A stretch of DNA of 64,000 nucleotides from Pseudomonas fluvialis. GTDB lineage: Bacteria; Pseudomonadota; Gammaproteobacteria; Pseudomonadales; Pseudomonadaceae. A program made the translations under genes and the position numbers. Shown one piece after another: positions 49,308 through 58,677 of this stretch. Position 1 is the first letter of the stretch; each line of letters begins with the position of its first letter. The stretch covers positions 186,001 through 250,000 of the forward strand of contig NZ_NMQV01000005.1 in NCBI RefSeq assembly GCF_002234375.1, read 5' to 3'. The notes under the pieces are model-generated. The model saw nothing but the letters and a program-made list of their open reading frames with translations, made no database searches and had not been told where the DNA came from.

Positions 49308-51776
49308 ATGCCCGATACCCTTGCCAACGCGCTGCGCCTGCCCGTGCAGTCCCTCGCCCGCCCGTTCAGCCCCGAGCAGTTCAGCTTTGCCAGCACCGAT
49401 GAACTGGAACCGTTCCGCGGCGTGCTCGGCCAGGAGCGCGCCGTGGAAGCCATGCAGTTCGGCGTGGCCATGCCGCGCCCCGGCTACAACCTGTATGTCA
49501 TGGGCGAGTCGGGCACGGGACGCTTTTCCTTCAGCCAGCGTTACCTGCGTGCCGAAGCCAAGCGCCAGCCCACCCCGGGCGACTGGCTGTATATCAACCA
49601 TTTCGCCGAACCCCGCGAGCCCCATGCGCTGGGTCTGCCGGCAGGACAGGCGGCCAGCTTCTGCAATGAGATCAGCCAGCTGATCGACAACCTGCTCGCC
49701 ACCTTCCCGGCGGTGTTCGAGGCGCCGACCTACCAACAGAAGAAAAGCGCCATCGACCGCGCCTTCAACCAGCGTTACGACCGCGCCCTGGACAACCTGG
49801 AAAAGCGTGCGCTGGAAAAGAACGTCGCGCTGTACCGCGACAGCAGCAACATCGCCTTCACCCCCATGCAGGAAGGCAAGGCGCTGGATGAGGCCGAGTT
49901 CGCTCAGCTTCCCGAAAGTGTCCGCGAGCAGTTCCACGAGGACATCGCACAGCTCGAGGAGTGCCTCAACGAGGAACTGGTCAACCTCCCGCAATGGAAG
50001 CGCGAGTCAAGCAACCAGCTACGCCAGCTCAACGAGGAAACCATCAGCCAGGCCCTGGCCCCGCTGCTCGACCCGCTGCTGCAACGGCATGCCGACAACC
50101 CCGGCATCCTCGCCTACCTGCAGGCCATGCACGACAACCTGCGGCGCACCGTGGTCGATCAACTGGTCGACGACAGCAAGCCCGAACTGCAGCGGCGCGA
50201 GCTGCTCGAAGAGCAGTACGCCCCCAACCTGCTGGTCGGCCATGCCGAGGGCGCCGGCGCGCCGGTGATCTTCGAGCCGCACCCGACCTACGACAACCTG
50301 TTCGGGCGCATCGAGTACAACACCGACCAAGGCGCGCTCTACACCAGCTACCGCCAGCTGCGCGCCGGTGCGCTGCACCGTGCCAACGGCGGCTACCTGA
50401 TCGTCGAAGCCGAGAAACTGCTCTCCGAACCGTTTGTCTGGGACGCCCTCAAGCGCGCCCTGCATTCGCGCCAGCTGAAGATGGAAGCGCCGCTGGTCGA
50501 ACTGGGGCGCATCGCCACGGTCACCCTCAATCCGCAGCGCATCCCCTTGCAGGTCAAGGTGCTGATCATCGGCTCCCGCGAGCTGTACTACACCCTGCAG
50601 GACCTCGACCCGGACTTCCAGGAGATGTTCCGCGTCCTGGTGGACTTTGACGAAGAGATCCCCCTGGCCGAGGACAGCCTGGAACAGTTCGCCCAGCTGC
50701 TGAAAACCCGTACCAGCGAAGAAGGCATGGCCCCGCTGAGTGCGGCCGCCGTGGCCCGCCTGGCCACCTACAGCGCGCGCCTGGCGGAACACCAGGGACG
50801 CCTGTCGGCACGCATCGGCGACTTGTTCCAGCTGGTCAGCGAAGCGGATTTCGTCCGTCAGCTGGCCGGTGCCGAGCTGACCGACGTCGGCCATATCGAA
50901 CGCGCCCTCAAGGCCAAGGCCGACCGCACCGGACGCGTGTCGGCGCGCATTCTCGACGACATGCTCGATGGCACCATCCTTATCGACAGCGCCGGCGCGG
51001 CCATCGGCAAGTGCAACGGCCTCACCGTACTGGAGGTGGGCGACTCGGCCTTCGGTGTGCCGGCGCGAATTTCCGCCACCGTCTACCCGGGCGGCAGCGG
51101 CATCGTCGATATCGAGCGCGAGGTCAACCTCGGCCAGCCGATTCACTCCAAGGGCGTGATGATCCTCACCGGCTACCTGGGCAGCCGCTACGCCCAGGAG
51201 TTTCCCCTGGAAATTTCCGCAAGCATCGCCCTGGAACAGTCCTACGGCTACGTCGATGGCGACAGCGCGGCCCTCGGCGAGGTCTGTGCACTGATCTCGG
51301 CACTGGCCCGTGCGCCGCTCAAGCAGTGCTTTGCCATCACCGGCTCGATCAACCAGTTCGGCGAAGTGCAGGCGGTCGGCGGGGTCAACGAAAAGATCGA
51401 AGGCTTCTTCCGCCTGTGCCAGGCGCGCGGGCTGAGCGGCGAGCAGGGCGTGATTATCCCGCGTGCCAACGTCAGCAACCTGATGCTCGACGAACGCGTG
51501 CTGCAGGCAGTGCACGCCGGACAGTTCCACGTATTTGCCGTCAGCCATGCCGACCAGGCACTCAGCCTGCTGGCCGGCGAGGCGGCTGGCGAGGCCGATG
51601 CGCAGGGGAATTTCCCCGAGGGCAGCCTGAATGCCCGCGTGGTAGCCCGCCTGCGCGAGATTGCCGAGCAGGGCCTGGACGACGACAACGACAAGGCCGA
51701 AGAAGCCCCGGTCAGCAAATCGCGGCGCACCCGCCAACCGGCCGCGGACAAAGCCAAGAGCGGCGACGGCGCCTGA
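49308..51776 (+). CDS. Lon-like ATP-dependent protease (LonB/YcbZ type)
   Basis: The 822-residue product has an N-terminal AAA+-like region (Walker A-like GESGTGRFSF near residues 66-75, with Arg in place of the invariant Lys), a middle AAA_32-type region, and a C-terminal Lon protease domain with the catalytic Ser in YVDGDSAALGEV and a Lys in VNEKIEGFF. The family is annotated as 'Lon protease family' or YcbZ/LonH. A C-terminal basic tail follows. Substrates unknown. Confidence 0.88.
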   Translation: MPDTLANALRLPVQSLARPFSPEQFSFASTDELEPFRGVLGQERAVEAMQFGVAMPRPGYNLYVMGESGTGRFSFSQRYLRAEAKRQPTPGDWLYINHFAEPREPHALGLPAGQAASFCNEISQLIDNLLATFPAVFEAPTYQQKKSAIDRAFNQRYDRALDNLEKRALEKNVALYRDSSNIAFTPMQEGKALDEAEFAQLPESVREQFHEDIAQLEECLNEELVNLPQWKRESSNQLRQLNEETISQALAPLLDPLLQRHADNPGILAYLQAMHDNLRRTVVDQLVDDSKPELQRRELLEEQYAPNLLVGHAEGAGAPVIFEPHPTYDNLFGRIEYNTDQGALYTSYRQLRAGALHRANGGYLIVEAEKLLSEPFVWDALKRALHSRQLKMEAPLVELGRIATVTLNPQRIPLQVKVLIIGSRELYYTLQDLDPDFQEMFRVLVDFDEEIPLAEDSLEQFAQLLKTRTSEEGMAPLSAAAVARLATYSARLAEHQGRLSARIGDLFQLVSEADFVRQLAGAELTDVGHIERALKAKADRTGRVSARILDDMLDGTILIDSAGAAIGKCNGLTVLEVGDSAFGVPARISATVYPGGSGIVDIEREVNLGQPIHSKGVMILTGYLGSRYAQEFPLEISASIALEQSYGYVDGDSAALGEVCALISALARAPLKQCFAITGSINQFGEVQAVGGVNEKIEGFFRLCQARGLSGEQGVIIPRANVSNLMLDERVLQAVHAGQFHVFAVSHADQALSLLAGEAAGEADAQGNFPEGSLNARVVARLREIAEQGLDDDNDKAEEAPVSKSRRTRQPAADKAKSGDGA

Positions 51777-51826
51777 CCCAGGCGGCTGCTAAGCTGCGGA
51801 TAAGCCCCGCTGCGAGGACTGCCGCC

Positions 51827-52162
51827 ATGCCGACGACCTTCTGTCTGATCCGCGACTGCCTCGGCCTGCGCCTGCGCATCGAATGCCAGGCCCGCGCCCT
51901 GCGTGATGGCAGCGGCCTGTGGTGGATACTATGTGCCGCCGGCCGCGATGGCGAACCAGTCAGTGCGCTGCGCAGCCAGGGTCCGTTCCACGGTGAACTA
52001 CAGGCGCAGCGCGGGCTGCAAGCCATCATCGCCAACCTGCAGGCGCTGGGTTACCAGAGCAGCGCCCAGCCAGCACTGTGGAGCCTGCCGCTCCAAGCCG
52101 AGCTACGCCGTCTCCAGCACCAGCCGCATAGCCGTCCCTGGCATTGCCCGCAACATCTGTGA
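51827..52162 (+). CDS. Conserved hypothetical protein
   Basis: A 111-residue protein starting [23 protein letters not shown], 50 bp after the Lon-like gene and before the TIGR00645 gene. The same trio order occurs in P. aeruginosa (genes PA4576-PA4574 as I recall), which supports a real gene. No recognised domain; mixed alpha/beta composition. The start lies in an ORF open further upstream through the protease gene's 3' end. Confidence 0.65.
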   Translation: MPTTFCLIRDCLGLRLRIECQARALRDGSGLWWILCAAGRDGEPVSALRSQGPFHGELQAQRGLQAIIANLQALGYQSSAQPALWSLPLQAELRRLQHQPHSRPWHCPQHL

Positions 52163-52235
52163 ATGGGCTCGCGCTTGTCTGGATTGGGGCCACGGGTATA
52201 CTTGCGACCCGTTTTTTCCGGCTTGGAGTCACCCC

Positions 52236-52730
52236 ATGGAACGCTTTCTGGAAAACGCCATGTATGCCTCGCGCTGGCTGCTGGCGCCCATCTATTTCGG
52301 CTTGTCGCTTGCCTTGCTGGCCCTGGCACTGAAGTTCTTCCAGGAAGTCTTCCACATCCTGCCCAATGTCTTCAGCATGGCCGAGGCCAACCTGATTCTG
52401 GTGCTGCTGTCGCTGATCGACATGGCCCTGGTCGGTGGCCTGCTGGTGATGGTGATGATTTCCGGCTACGAGAACTTCGTTTCGCAGCTGGACATCGATG
52501 AAGGCAAGGAGAAGCTCAACTGGCTGGGCAAGATGGACTCCGGCTCGCTGAAGATGAAAGTCGCGGCATCCATCGTGGCCATCTCCTCGATCCACCTGCT
52601 CAAGGTATTCATGGATGCCAAGAACATCCCCGACAGCAAGCTGATGTGGTACGTCATCCTGCACCTGACCTTCGTCGCCTCGGCGTTCGCCATGGGCTAT
52701 CTGGACAAGCTGACCAAGCATGACCACTGA
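52236..52730 (+). CDS. TIGR00645 / UPF0114 family membrane protein
   Basis: A 164-residue integral membrane protein with three or four hydrophobic segments, starting [18 protein letters not shown], the family hallmark, and containing [23 protein letters not shown]. Function is unknown. Its start is 73 bp after the preceding conserved gene. The N-terminus matches the family well. Confidence 0.9.
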   Translation: MERFLENAMYASRWLLAPIYFGLSLALLALALKFFQEVFHILPNVFSMAEANLILVLLSLIDMALVGGLLVMVMISGYENFVSQLDIDEGKEKLNWLGKMDSGSLKMKVAASIVAISSIHLLKVFMDAKNIPDSKLMWYVILHLTFVASAFAMGYLDKLTKHDH

Positions 52731-52834
52731 GTGAACGCCACTTGTCATGCCGATGACGGCCTTTCATATGCCAGCGCCCCAACCTTGAGTTAGAATGCCC
52801 GCCTTTTTCCAGCATCGCCCCGCAGAGGACTGCC

Positions 52835-54088
<1,254 letters not shown>

Positions 54089-54103
54089 TACACTGCGTTA
54101 CCT

Positions 54104-54128
54104 GAGTGGCAGGCCCAACCTGCTACTC
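54104..54128 (+). terminator. Weak hairpin after glyA
   Basis: A ten-base stem GAGTGGCAGG / CCTGCTACTC (one G-U pair) with a five-base loop lies between glyA and tRNA-Trp. No real U-tract follows, so it may be a processing signal or read-through hairpin. Confidence 0.35.
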
Positions 54129-54139
54129 ATTCACTGTTT

Positions 54140-54215
54140 AGGCCAGTAGCTCAATTGGCAGAGCGGCGGTCTCCAAAACCGCAGGTTGGGGGTTCGATTC
54201 CCTCCTGGCCTGCCA
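54140..54215 (+). tRNA. tRNA-Trp (CCA anticodon)
   Basis: A 76-nt cloverleaf including an encoded 3' CCA: acceptor AGGCCAG / CTGGCCT, D-arm around GCTCAATTGGCAGAGC, anticodon loop CTCCAAA with anticodon CCA, and T-arm with GGTTCGATTCC. Bases are closely similar to bacterial tRNA-Trp. It is located between glyA and mapZ, not next to secE/tuf where many gammaproteobacteria keep tRNA-Trp; whether it is the only copy cannot be told. Confidence 0.97.
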
Positions 54216-54222
54216 AACAGGC

Positions 54223-54256
54223 AAAGGCCCGGCATAGCACTATGTCGGGCCTTTGT
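54223..54256 (+). terminator. Rho-independent terminator after tRNA-Trp
   Basis: A 14-bp stem (AAAGGCCCGGCATA / TATGTCGGGCCTTT, one G-U pair) with a four-base loop follows the tRNA by seven bases; a short T-rich tail (GTGTTTT) comes after. Confidence 0.75.
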
Positions 54257-54358
54257 GTTTTACCCGACCCAGTCTTGCCCTGCACTCCCCGCACCAGCCA
54301 TGCGTTGGCGTTGCCACGCCACGCACACGCCGTACAACGTCTTCTGCCCGACACTTGC

Positions 54359-54364
54359 TATAGT
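54359..54364 (+). promoter_or_regulatory. Candidate extended -10 promoter of mapZ
   Basis: TATAGT preceded by TGC (extended -10) lies 28 bp before the mapZ ATG. No good -35 is present. A GTACAA hexamer at 54332-54337 sits near -27 relative to this box; see findings. Confidence 0.5.
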
Positions 54365-54391
54365 GTGGAAAACCCAGTCAGGAGTGCAGCA

Positions 54392-54760
54392 ATGACCGAT
54401 ACCAGCCAAGAGCGCCGGCGCTTCCAGCGCATTGCCTTCGACGCCGCCACCGTGCTCAGCCAGGGGGATCATCAGTGGCCGGTAGAATTGCTCGACATCT
54501 CCCTGCGCGGCCTGCTGGTACGCTGCCCGGCAATCTGGCACGGCGATCCGCAACAACCCTTCACGGCACGCCTGAGCCTGGATGACGGCACCCAGGTACA
54601 GATGGACGTCCAGCTCACCCGCGACAGCCAGGGACTACTGGGCTTCCTCTGCCAGCACATCGATCTCGAATCGATCAGCCACCTACGCCGCCTGGTCGAA
54701 CTCAACCTGGGCGACAGCAGCCTGCTGGAACGCGAGCTCGCCGCCCTCAGCGACAACTGA
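54392..54760 (+). CDS. mapZ: MapZ, PilZ-domain c-di-GMP effector of chemotaxis
   Basis: MapZ (PA4608 in P. aeruginosa) binds c-di-GMP and inhibits the chemotaxis methyltransferase CheR1, changing motor switching. The 122-residue protein is a single PilZ domain: RxxxR at R9-R13 (RRRFQR), DxSxxG at D35-S37-G40 (LLDISLRGL), and a C-terminal [20 protein letters not shown] stretch that matches MapZ closely. The start at 54392 follows GGAG at spacing nine or so. A terminator follows at 54780. Confidence 0.93.
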   Translation: MTDTSQERRRFQRIAFDAATVLSQGDHQWPVELLDISLRGLLVRCPAIWHGDPQQPFTARLSLDDGTQVQMDVQLTRDSQGLLGFLCQHIDLESISHLRRLVELNLGDSSLLERELAALSDN

Positions 54761-54779
54761 CACTGCTGCCCACCTGCAC

Positions 54780-54803
54780 AGCGCCGCCTCCGGGCGGCGC
54801 TTT
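54780..54803 (+). terminator. Terminator after mapZ
   Basis: An eight- or nine-base stem AGCGCCGCC / GGCGGCGCT with a short loop is followed by TTTGCT. It separates mapZ from the repeat-rich promoter of the next operon. Confidence 0.65.
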
Positions 54804-54824
54804 GCTGTGTGCCCGCCATCTTTA

Positions 54825-54921
54825 TGTACAACTTTTCCGACCTAACTGTACAAAAGCATTGACTTGTACAACAGCACACCTAAGATGAACACAAGCTGTA
54901 CAACAAATCAGATTTGTACAA
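54825..54921 (+). promoter_or_regulatory. Five TGTACAA direct repeats, probable LitR/MerR operator
   Basis: TGTACAA occurs at 54825-54831, 54847-54853, 54865-54871, 54897-54903 and 54915-54921, all on the plus strand, with start-to-start spacing 22, 18, 32 and 18. They span and flank the candidate promoter at 54859-54886. Light-responsive MerR-family regulators of the LitR/CarH class bind direct or inverted TGTACA-like repeats over promoters, and a LitR-type gene is in this operon. The last two copies lie downstream of the -10, as expected for a repressor. Confidence 0.75.
54859..54886 (+). promoter_or_regulatory. Sigma-70-like promoter of the photoprotection operon
   Basis: TTGACT (54859-54864), a 16-base spacer and TAAGAT (54881-54886) give a good consensus promoter about 54 bp before the rudS ATG. 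One TGTACAA follows the -35 immediately and two more lie after the -10, so a bound repressor would block polymerase. Leader length is about 47 bp. Confidence 0.7.
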
Positions 54922-54939
54922 CACATCCTAGGAGGCCCC

Positions 54940-55899
54940 ATGCATACGTCGATGCCCAAGCCCAAGCTCGCCATCAGCGCCTGCCTGCTCGGCGCCAACG
55001 TGCGCTTCAACGGCGGCCACAAGGAATCGCGCCTGTGCAGCCAGAGCCTGGCCGAACATTTCGAGTTTGTTCCGGTATGCCCGGAAGTCGGCATCGGTCT
55101 CGGCACCCCCCGCCAACCGATCCGCCTGGTCGGTGATGCGCAATCTCCGCGTGCCGTAGGGACCGTCCAGCGCGAGCTGGATGTCACTGATGCGCTGCGC
55201 GACTACGCCGAACGCATGGCCGGCGAACTCGACGATATCTGCGGGCATATCCTCATGCAGAGGTCGCCGTCCTGCGGCATGGAGCGGGTCAAGCTCTATC
55301 AGGACAATGGTTATCCGGCCGAGGGAGGGGCAGCCGGTATCTATGCAGCCCGTTTCATGGCGCTGCGCCCCGACCTGCCGGTAGAAGAAGACGGCCGCCT
55401 GAACGACCCGGTGCTGCGTGAGAACTTCATCACCCGTGTATACGCCTATGCCGAATGGCAACGCTTGTGCCGAGCCGGCCTGAGCCGACGTGGCGTGCTG
55501 CAATTTCACGCACGCTACAAGTACCAGCTGCTGGCCAATAATCCGCAGGCCTACAAAGAACTGGGCCGGCAACTGGCCAGCATTGCCCAGCATGACCTTG
55601 AGCAGTTTGCCGCCGACTATTTCAGCCGCCTGATACAGGCCTTGCGTCGTACCGCCAGCCGCGGCAGCCACAGCAATGTACTGCAGCACCTGTTCGGTTA
55701 CCTCAAGCATGCACTGAGTGCCGAGGAGAAGCGCGATACCGTGCAACTCATTGAGCAGTACCGGGAAGGCATCGTCCCGCTGGTGGTTCCGCTGACTCTG
55801 CTCAAGTACCACTTCCGTCGCCATCCGCATCCCTATGTGGCGCAGCAGGCTTATCTGCAGCCGCATCCGGAGCGCCTCAGCCTGCGCAACGCGCTCTAA
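54940..55899 (+). CDS. rudS: TudS-DUF1722 fusion, RudS-like tRNA 4-thiouridine desulfidase
   Basis: The 319-residue protein has an N-terminal DUF523/TudS domain (residues 1-145) with candidate 4Fe-4S cysteine ligands C15 (ISACLLG), C47 (VPVCPEVGIGLGTPR) and C112 (RSPSCGMERV), and a C-terminal DUF1722 domain (about 190-310) ending with an HPHPYVAQQAYLQPHPERLSLRN tail. This architecture matches RudS, reported in P. putida to convert s4U to uridine in tRNA. s4U is the near-UV-absorbing tRNA base, so removal fits a light operon. In E. coli a DUF1722 gene (ybgA) lies next to phrB. Start ATG has AGGAGG at good distance. Confidence 0.82.
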   Translation: MHTSMPKPKLAISACLLGANVRFNGGHKESRLCSQSLAEHFEFVPVCPEVGIGLGTPRQPIRLVGDAQSPRAVGTVQRELDVTDALRDYAERMAGELDDICGHILMQRSPSCGMERVKLYQDNGYPAEGGAAGIYAARFMALRPDLPVEEDGRLNDPVLRENFITRVYAYAEWQRLCRAGLSRRGVLQFHARYKYQLLANNPQAYKELGRQLASIAQHDLEQFAADYFSRLIQALRRTASRGSHSNVLQHLFGYLKHALSAEEKRDTVQLIEQYREGIVPLVVPLTLLKYHFRRHPHPYVAQQAYLQPHPERLSLRNAL

Positions 55900-55902
55900 A
55901 CC

Positions 55903-56832
55903 ATGCAGCCCGAAGATTACAGCAGCGCACTGGCTGCCGGCTGGTTGCCGATTCGTGACGTGGCCCGGCAGACCGGCGTCAATCCGGTCACCTTGCGCGC
56001 CTGGGAGCGACGCTATGGCCTGCTGCAACCACAGCGCACTGGCAAGGGCCACCGCCTGTATCCACCGGGCCAGGTGGAGCGCATCCGACAGATTCTCACC
56101 TGGCTGGGGCGCGGCGTCTCGGTCGGCCAGGTCAGCGAGTTGCTGCAACGCCAGGAACACCAGCCGCTGGCGCACAACCTCTGGCAGGAGCAGCGCCAGC
56201 AGCTTCTGCAAGCCATCGCCGAGCAAGCCGAGCGACGCCTGGATGACCTGTTCAACCAGGCGCTTACCCTCTATCCACCCGCTACCCTCTGCGCACAGCT
56301 GCTCCTGCCGTTACTCGACAGCCTGCAGCAACGCTGGCAAGGCCAGTTCGGCGCCGAGCTGGAGCGGGTGTTTTTTCACTCCTGGCTGCGCAGCAAACTC
56401 GGCGCGCGCCTCTATCACCAGAATCGCCAGCTGGGCGGTGCCCCGCTGCTGCTGGTCAACCTCTCGCAGCGTCCGCTTGAGCCTGGCCTCTGGCTGACCG
56501 CCTGGCTATGTGTCAGCGCGGCCTGCCCCAGCGAGGTATTCGACTGGCCGCTGCCGGCCAATGAACTGCTGCTGGCCATTGAACACATGCAGCCGCGAGC
56601 CCTGCTGCTGTATGCCAGCGACAGCCTGCCGAGCCCCCTCCTGCAACAACAACTGCCCCGTTTGCTGGCCAGCAGTCCGGTGCCGCTCTTGCTCGCCGGC
56701 CCAGCCAGCCAGATTCATGCAGCGAGCCTGCAGGACCTGCCAGGCCTGCACCTGGCTGCCGGCCCGCTGGCCGCCCTGCACAGCCTGCAACATCTGGAAC
56801 TGCTTGGCAGCGCACAAGGATCACCCGCATGA
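55903..56832 (+). CDS. litR: MerR-family light-response regulator, class II LitR-like
   Basis: The 309-residue protein has an N-terminal MerR HTH (PIRDVARQTGVNPVTLRAWERRYG with the RLYP wing) and a C-terminal region of CarH/LitR organisation (helical bundle about 85-165, Rossmann-like about 180-300). I do not see the EXXH and DXHXXG-type cobalamin-binding histidine motifs, consistent with class II LitR proteins of Pseudomonas, which respond to light with a separate LOV protein. It is directly after rudS (3 bp) and overlaps phrB by four bases. Probable target: the TGTACAA repeats upstream of rudS. Confidence 0.82.
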   Translation: MQPEDYSSALAAGWLPIRDVARQTGVNPVTLRAWERRYGLLQPQRTGKGHRLYPPGQVERIRQILTWLGRGVSVGQVSELLQRQEHQPLAHNLWQEQRQQLLQAIAEQAERRLDDLFNQALTLYPPATLCAQLLLPLLDSLQQRWQGQFGAELERVFFHSWLRSKLGARLYHQNRQLGGAPLLLVNLSQRPLEPGLWLTAWLCVSAACPSEVFDWPLPANELLLAIEHMQPRALLLYASDSLPSPLLQQQLPRLLASSPVPLLLAGPASQIHAASLQDLPGLHLAAGPLAALHSLQHLELLGSAQGSPA

Positions 56833-58259
56833 CTCAGCTCTACTGGTTGCGCAATGACCTGCGCAGTACCGATAACACGGCACTCAACGCAGCCATGGCC
56901 AATGGCCCGACCGTAGCCCTGTATGTGCTGAGCCCGGCCCAGTGGCAGGCGCACCACGACTCGCCGAACAAGGTCGATTTCTGGCTGCGTAACCTGCACG
57001 CACTGCGCGACGAGCTCAACGCCCTCGGCGTACCACTGCTGATTCGCCAGGTCGAGCACTGGCAGGACATTGGCGAGCTGCTCCTCACCCTCTGCCAGCA
57101 ACTGCAGGTACGTGCCGTGCAGGTGAACGCCGAATACGGCGTCAATGAAACCCGTCGCGATCAGTCGGTAGCCGCCTGCCTGGCCCGCGCGGGCGTCGCC
57201 TGGCATAGCCATCTCGACCAGTTGCTGTTCGCCCCTGGCAGTCTGCTGACCCAGTCTGGACAGTGCTTCCAGGTGTACAGCCAGTTTCGCAAGGCCTGCT
57301 ATCGACAACTCGCCCGTCACCTGCCAACGCCCCTGCCACGCCCGCGTGCGCAACCCGCGCTGCCCCTGGCCAGCGATCCGCTGCCCGAGCAGGTGAGTGG
57401 CTTTGCCCGCCCCACGGACAGTCTGCGCCAGCTCTGGCCGGCCGGCGAACAGCAAGCCCTGCAACGTCTGCAGCGCTTCGCCGAAGCGCGGCTGGAGGAC
57501 TACGACCGCCAGCGCGACCTGCCGGCCCTGCCCGGTACCAGCCAGCTGTCGCCCTATCTGGCGGCCGGCGTACTGTCGCCCCGCCAATGCCTGCACGCGG
57601 CGCTGCAGCACAACCAGGGCGAGTTCGAAAGCGGCAACCCCGGGGTGGTCTGCTGGATCAACGAACTGCTCTGGCGCGAGTTCTACAAACATATCCTCGT
57701 CGCCCATCCCCGCCTCTCCATGGGCCGTGCCTTTCGCCACGAGACCGAGGCACTGGCCTGGCGCGATGCCCCACACCAGCTGCTGGCCTGGCAGGAAGGA
57801 CGCACCGGTTTCCCGCTGATCGATGCGGCCATGCAGCAGTTGCGCGCCACCGGCTGGATGCACAATCGCCTGCGCATGGTCGTCGCCATGTTCCTCTGCA
57901 AGAACCTGCTGATCGACTGGCGACATGGCGAGCGCTTCTTCATGGAGCAGCTAATCGACGGCGACCTGGCCGCCAACAACGGCGGTTGGCAGTGGAGCGC
58001 CTCGACCGGCACCGATGCCGTGCCCTACTTCCGCCTGTTCAACCCGGTTACCCAGTCGCAGCGCTTCGACCCGGACGGGACCTTCATTCGCCACTGGCTG
58101 CCGGCCCTGGCCGGTCTGAACAAGCGCGACATCCATGACCCAGCGCGGCTCGGCGGTCTGTTCGGGATAGCCGACTACCCACGTCCGCTGGTCGACCTGG
58201 CGGCCAGCCGCAGCCGCGCACTGGCCGCCTTCAAGGCCCTGGAGCGCAGCCATGAGTGA
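56829..58259 (+). CDS. phrB: Class I CPD photolyase
   Basis: PhrB repairs cyclobutane pyrimidine dimers in DNA using blue light. The 476-residue product has the N-terminal antenna-binding domain (starts LYWLRNDLRSTDN) and C-terminal FAD domain with RTGFPLIDAAMQQLRATGWM, HNRLRMVVAMFLCKNLL and the NGGWQWSASTGTDAVPYFR signature. It overlaps litR by four bases and the next gene by eight. Confidence 0.96.
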   Translation: MTQLYWLRNDLRSTDNTALNAAMANGPTVALYVLSPAQWQAHHDSPNKVDFWLRNLHALRDELNALGVPLLIRQVEHWQDIGELLLTLCQQLQVRAVQVNAEYGVNETRRDQSVAACLARAGVAWHSHLDQLLFAPGSLLTQSGQCFQVYSQFRKACYRQLARHLPTPLPRPRAQPALPLASDPLPEQVSGFARPTDSLRQLWPAGEQQALQRLQRFAEARLEDYDRQRDLPALPGTSQLSPYLAAGVLSPRQCLHAALQHNQGEFESGNPGVVCWINELLWREFYKHILVAHPRLSMGRAFRHETEALAWRDAPHQLLAWQEGRTGFPLIDAAMQQLRATGWMHNRLRMVVAMFLCKNLLIDWRHGERFFMEQLIDGDLAANNGGWQWSASTGTDAVPYFRLFNPVTQSQRFDPDGTFIRHWLPALAGLNKRDIHDPARLGGLFGIADYPRPLVDLAASRSRALAAFKALERSHE

Positions 58260-58677
58260 ATTCCTGCGCCACTTCGCCCAGCGTTTCGCCAGTCTGGATG
58301 CCGCACACTTGCACCAGCTCGCGGAGCTGTACAGCGAGGACATCCTGTTCCGCGATCCGCTGCACGAGATACAGGGCCTGGCGGCCCTGCAGCGCTACTT
58401 TGCCGAGCTGTACAGCAACGTGCGCGAACTACGCTTCGATGTCTACGCCTTCGACACCCTGCGCGAAGGCGAAGGCTACCTGCGCTGGACCATGAGCTAC
58501 CGCCACCCGCGGCTGGCAGGTGGTGCGCTGATCCGCGTGGACGGTTGCTCGCACCTGTTGTGGCGAGATGGCCGGGTCTACCGCCATCGCGACTATTTCG
58601 ATGCCGGCGCCCTGCTGTATGAACACCTGCCACTACTCGGGCGGGTGATTGCCTGGTTGAAACGGAGGTTGGCATGA
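58252..58677 (+). CDS. NTF2/SnoaL-like protein in the light operon
   Basis: A 141-residue single-domain protein with NTF2/SnoaL-like features (FAQRFASLDAAHLHQLAELYSEDILFRDPLHEIQG; LIRVDGCSHLLWRDGRVYRHRDYFDAGALLYE). Members are either enzymes (isomerases, cyclases) or scaffolds; function here unknown. It starts eight bases before the phrB stop and overlaps the SDR gene by four. Confidence 0.82.
   Translation: MSEFLRHFAQRFASLDAAHLHQLAELYSEDILFRDPLHEIQGLAALQRYFAELYSNVRELRFDVYAFDTLREGEGYLRWTMSYRHPRLAGGALIRVDGCSHLLWRDGRVYRHRDYFDAGALLYEHLPLLGRVIAWLKRRLA

Noticed and set aside
54825-54921. TGTACAA repeats as a CRISPR or tandem-repeat array
   Set aside because: Units are 7 bp with irregular spacers of 11-25 bp and a promoter among them. 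No cas genes. An operator array fits better.
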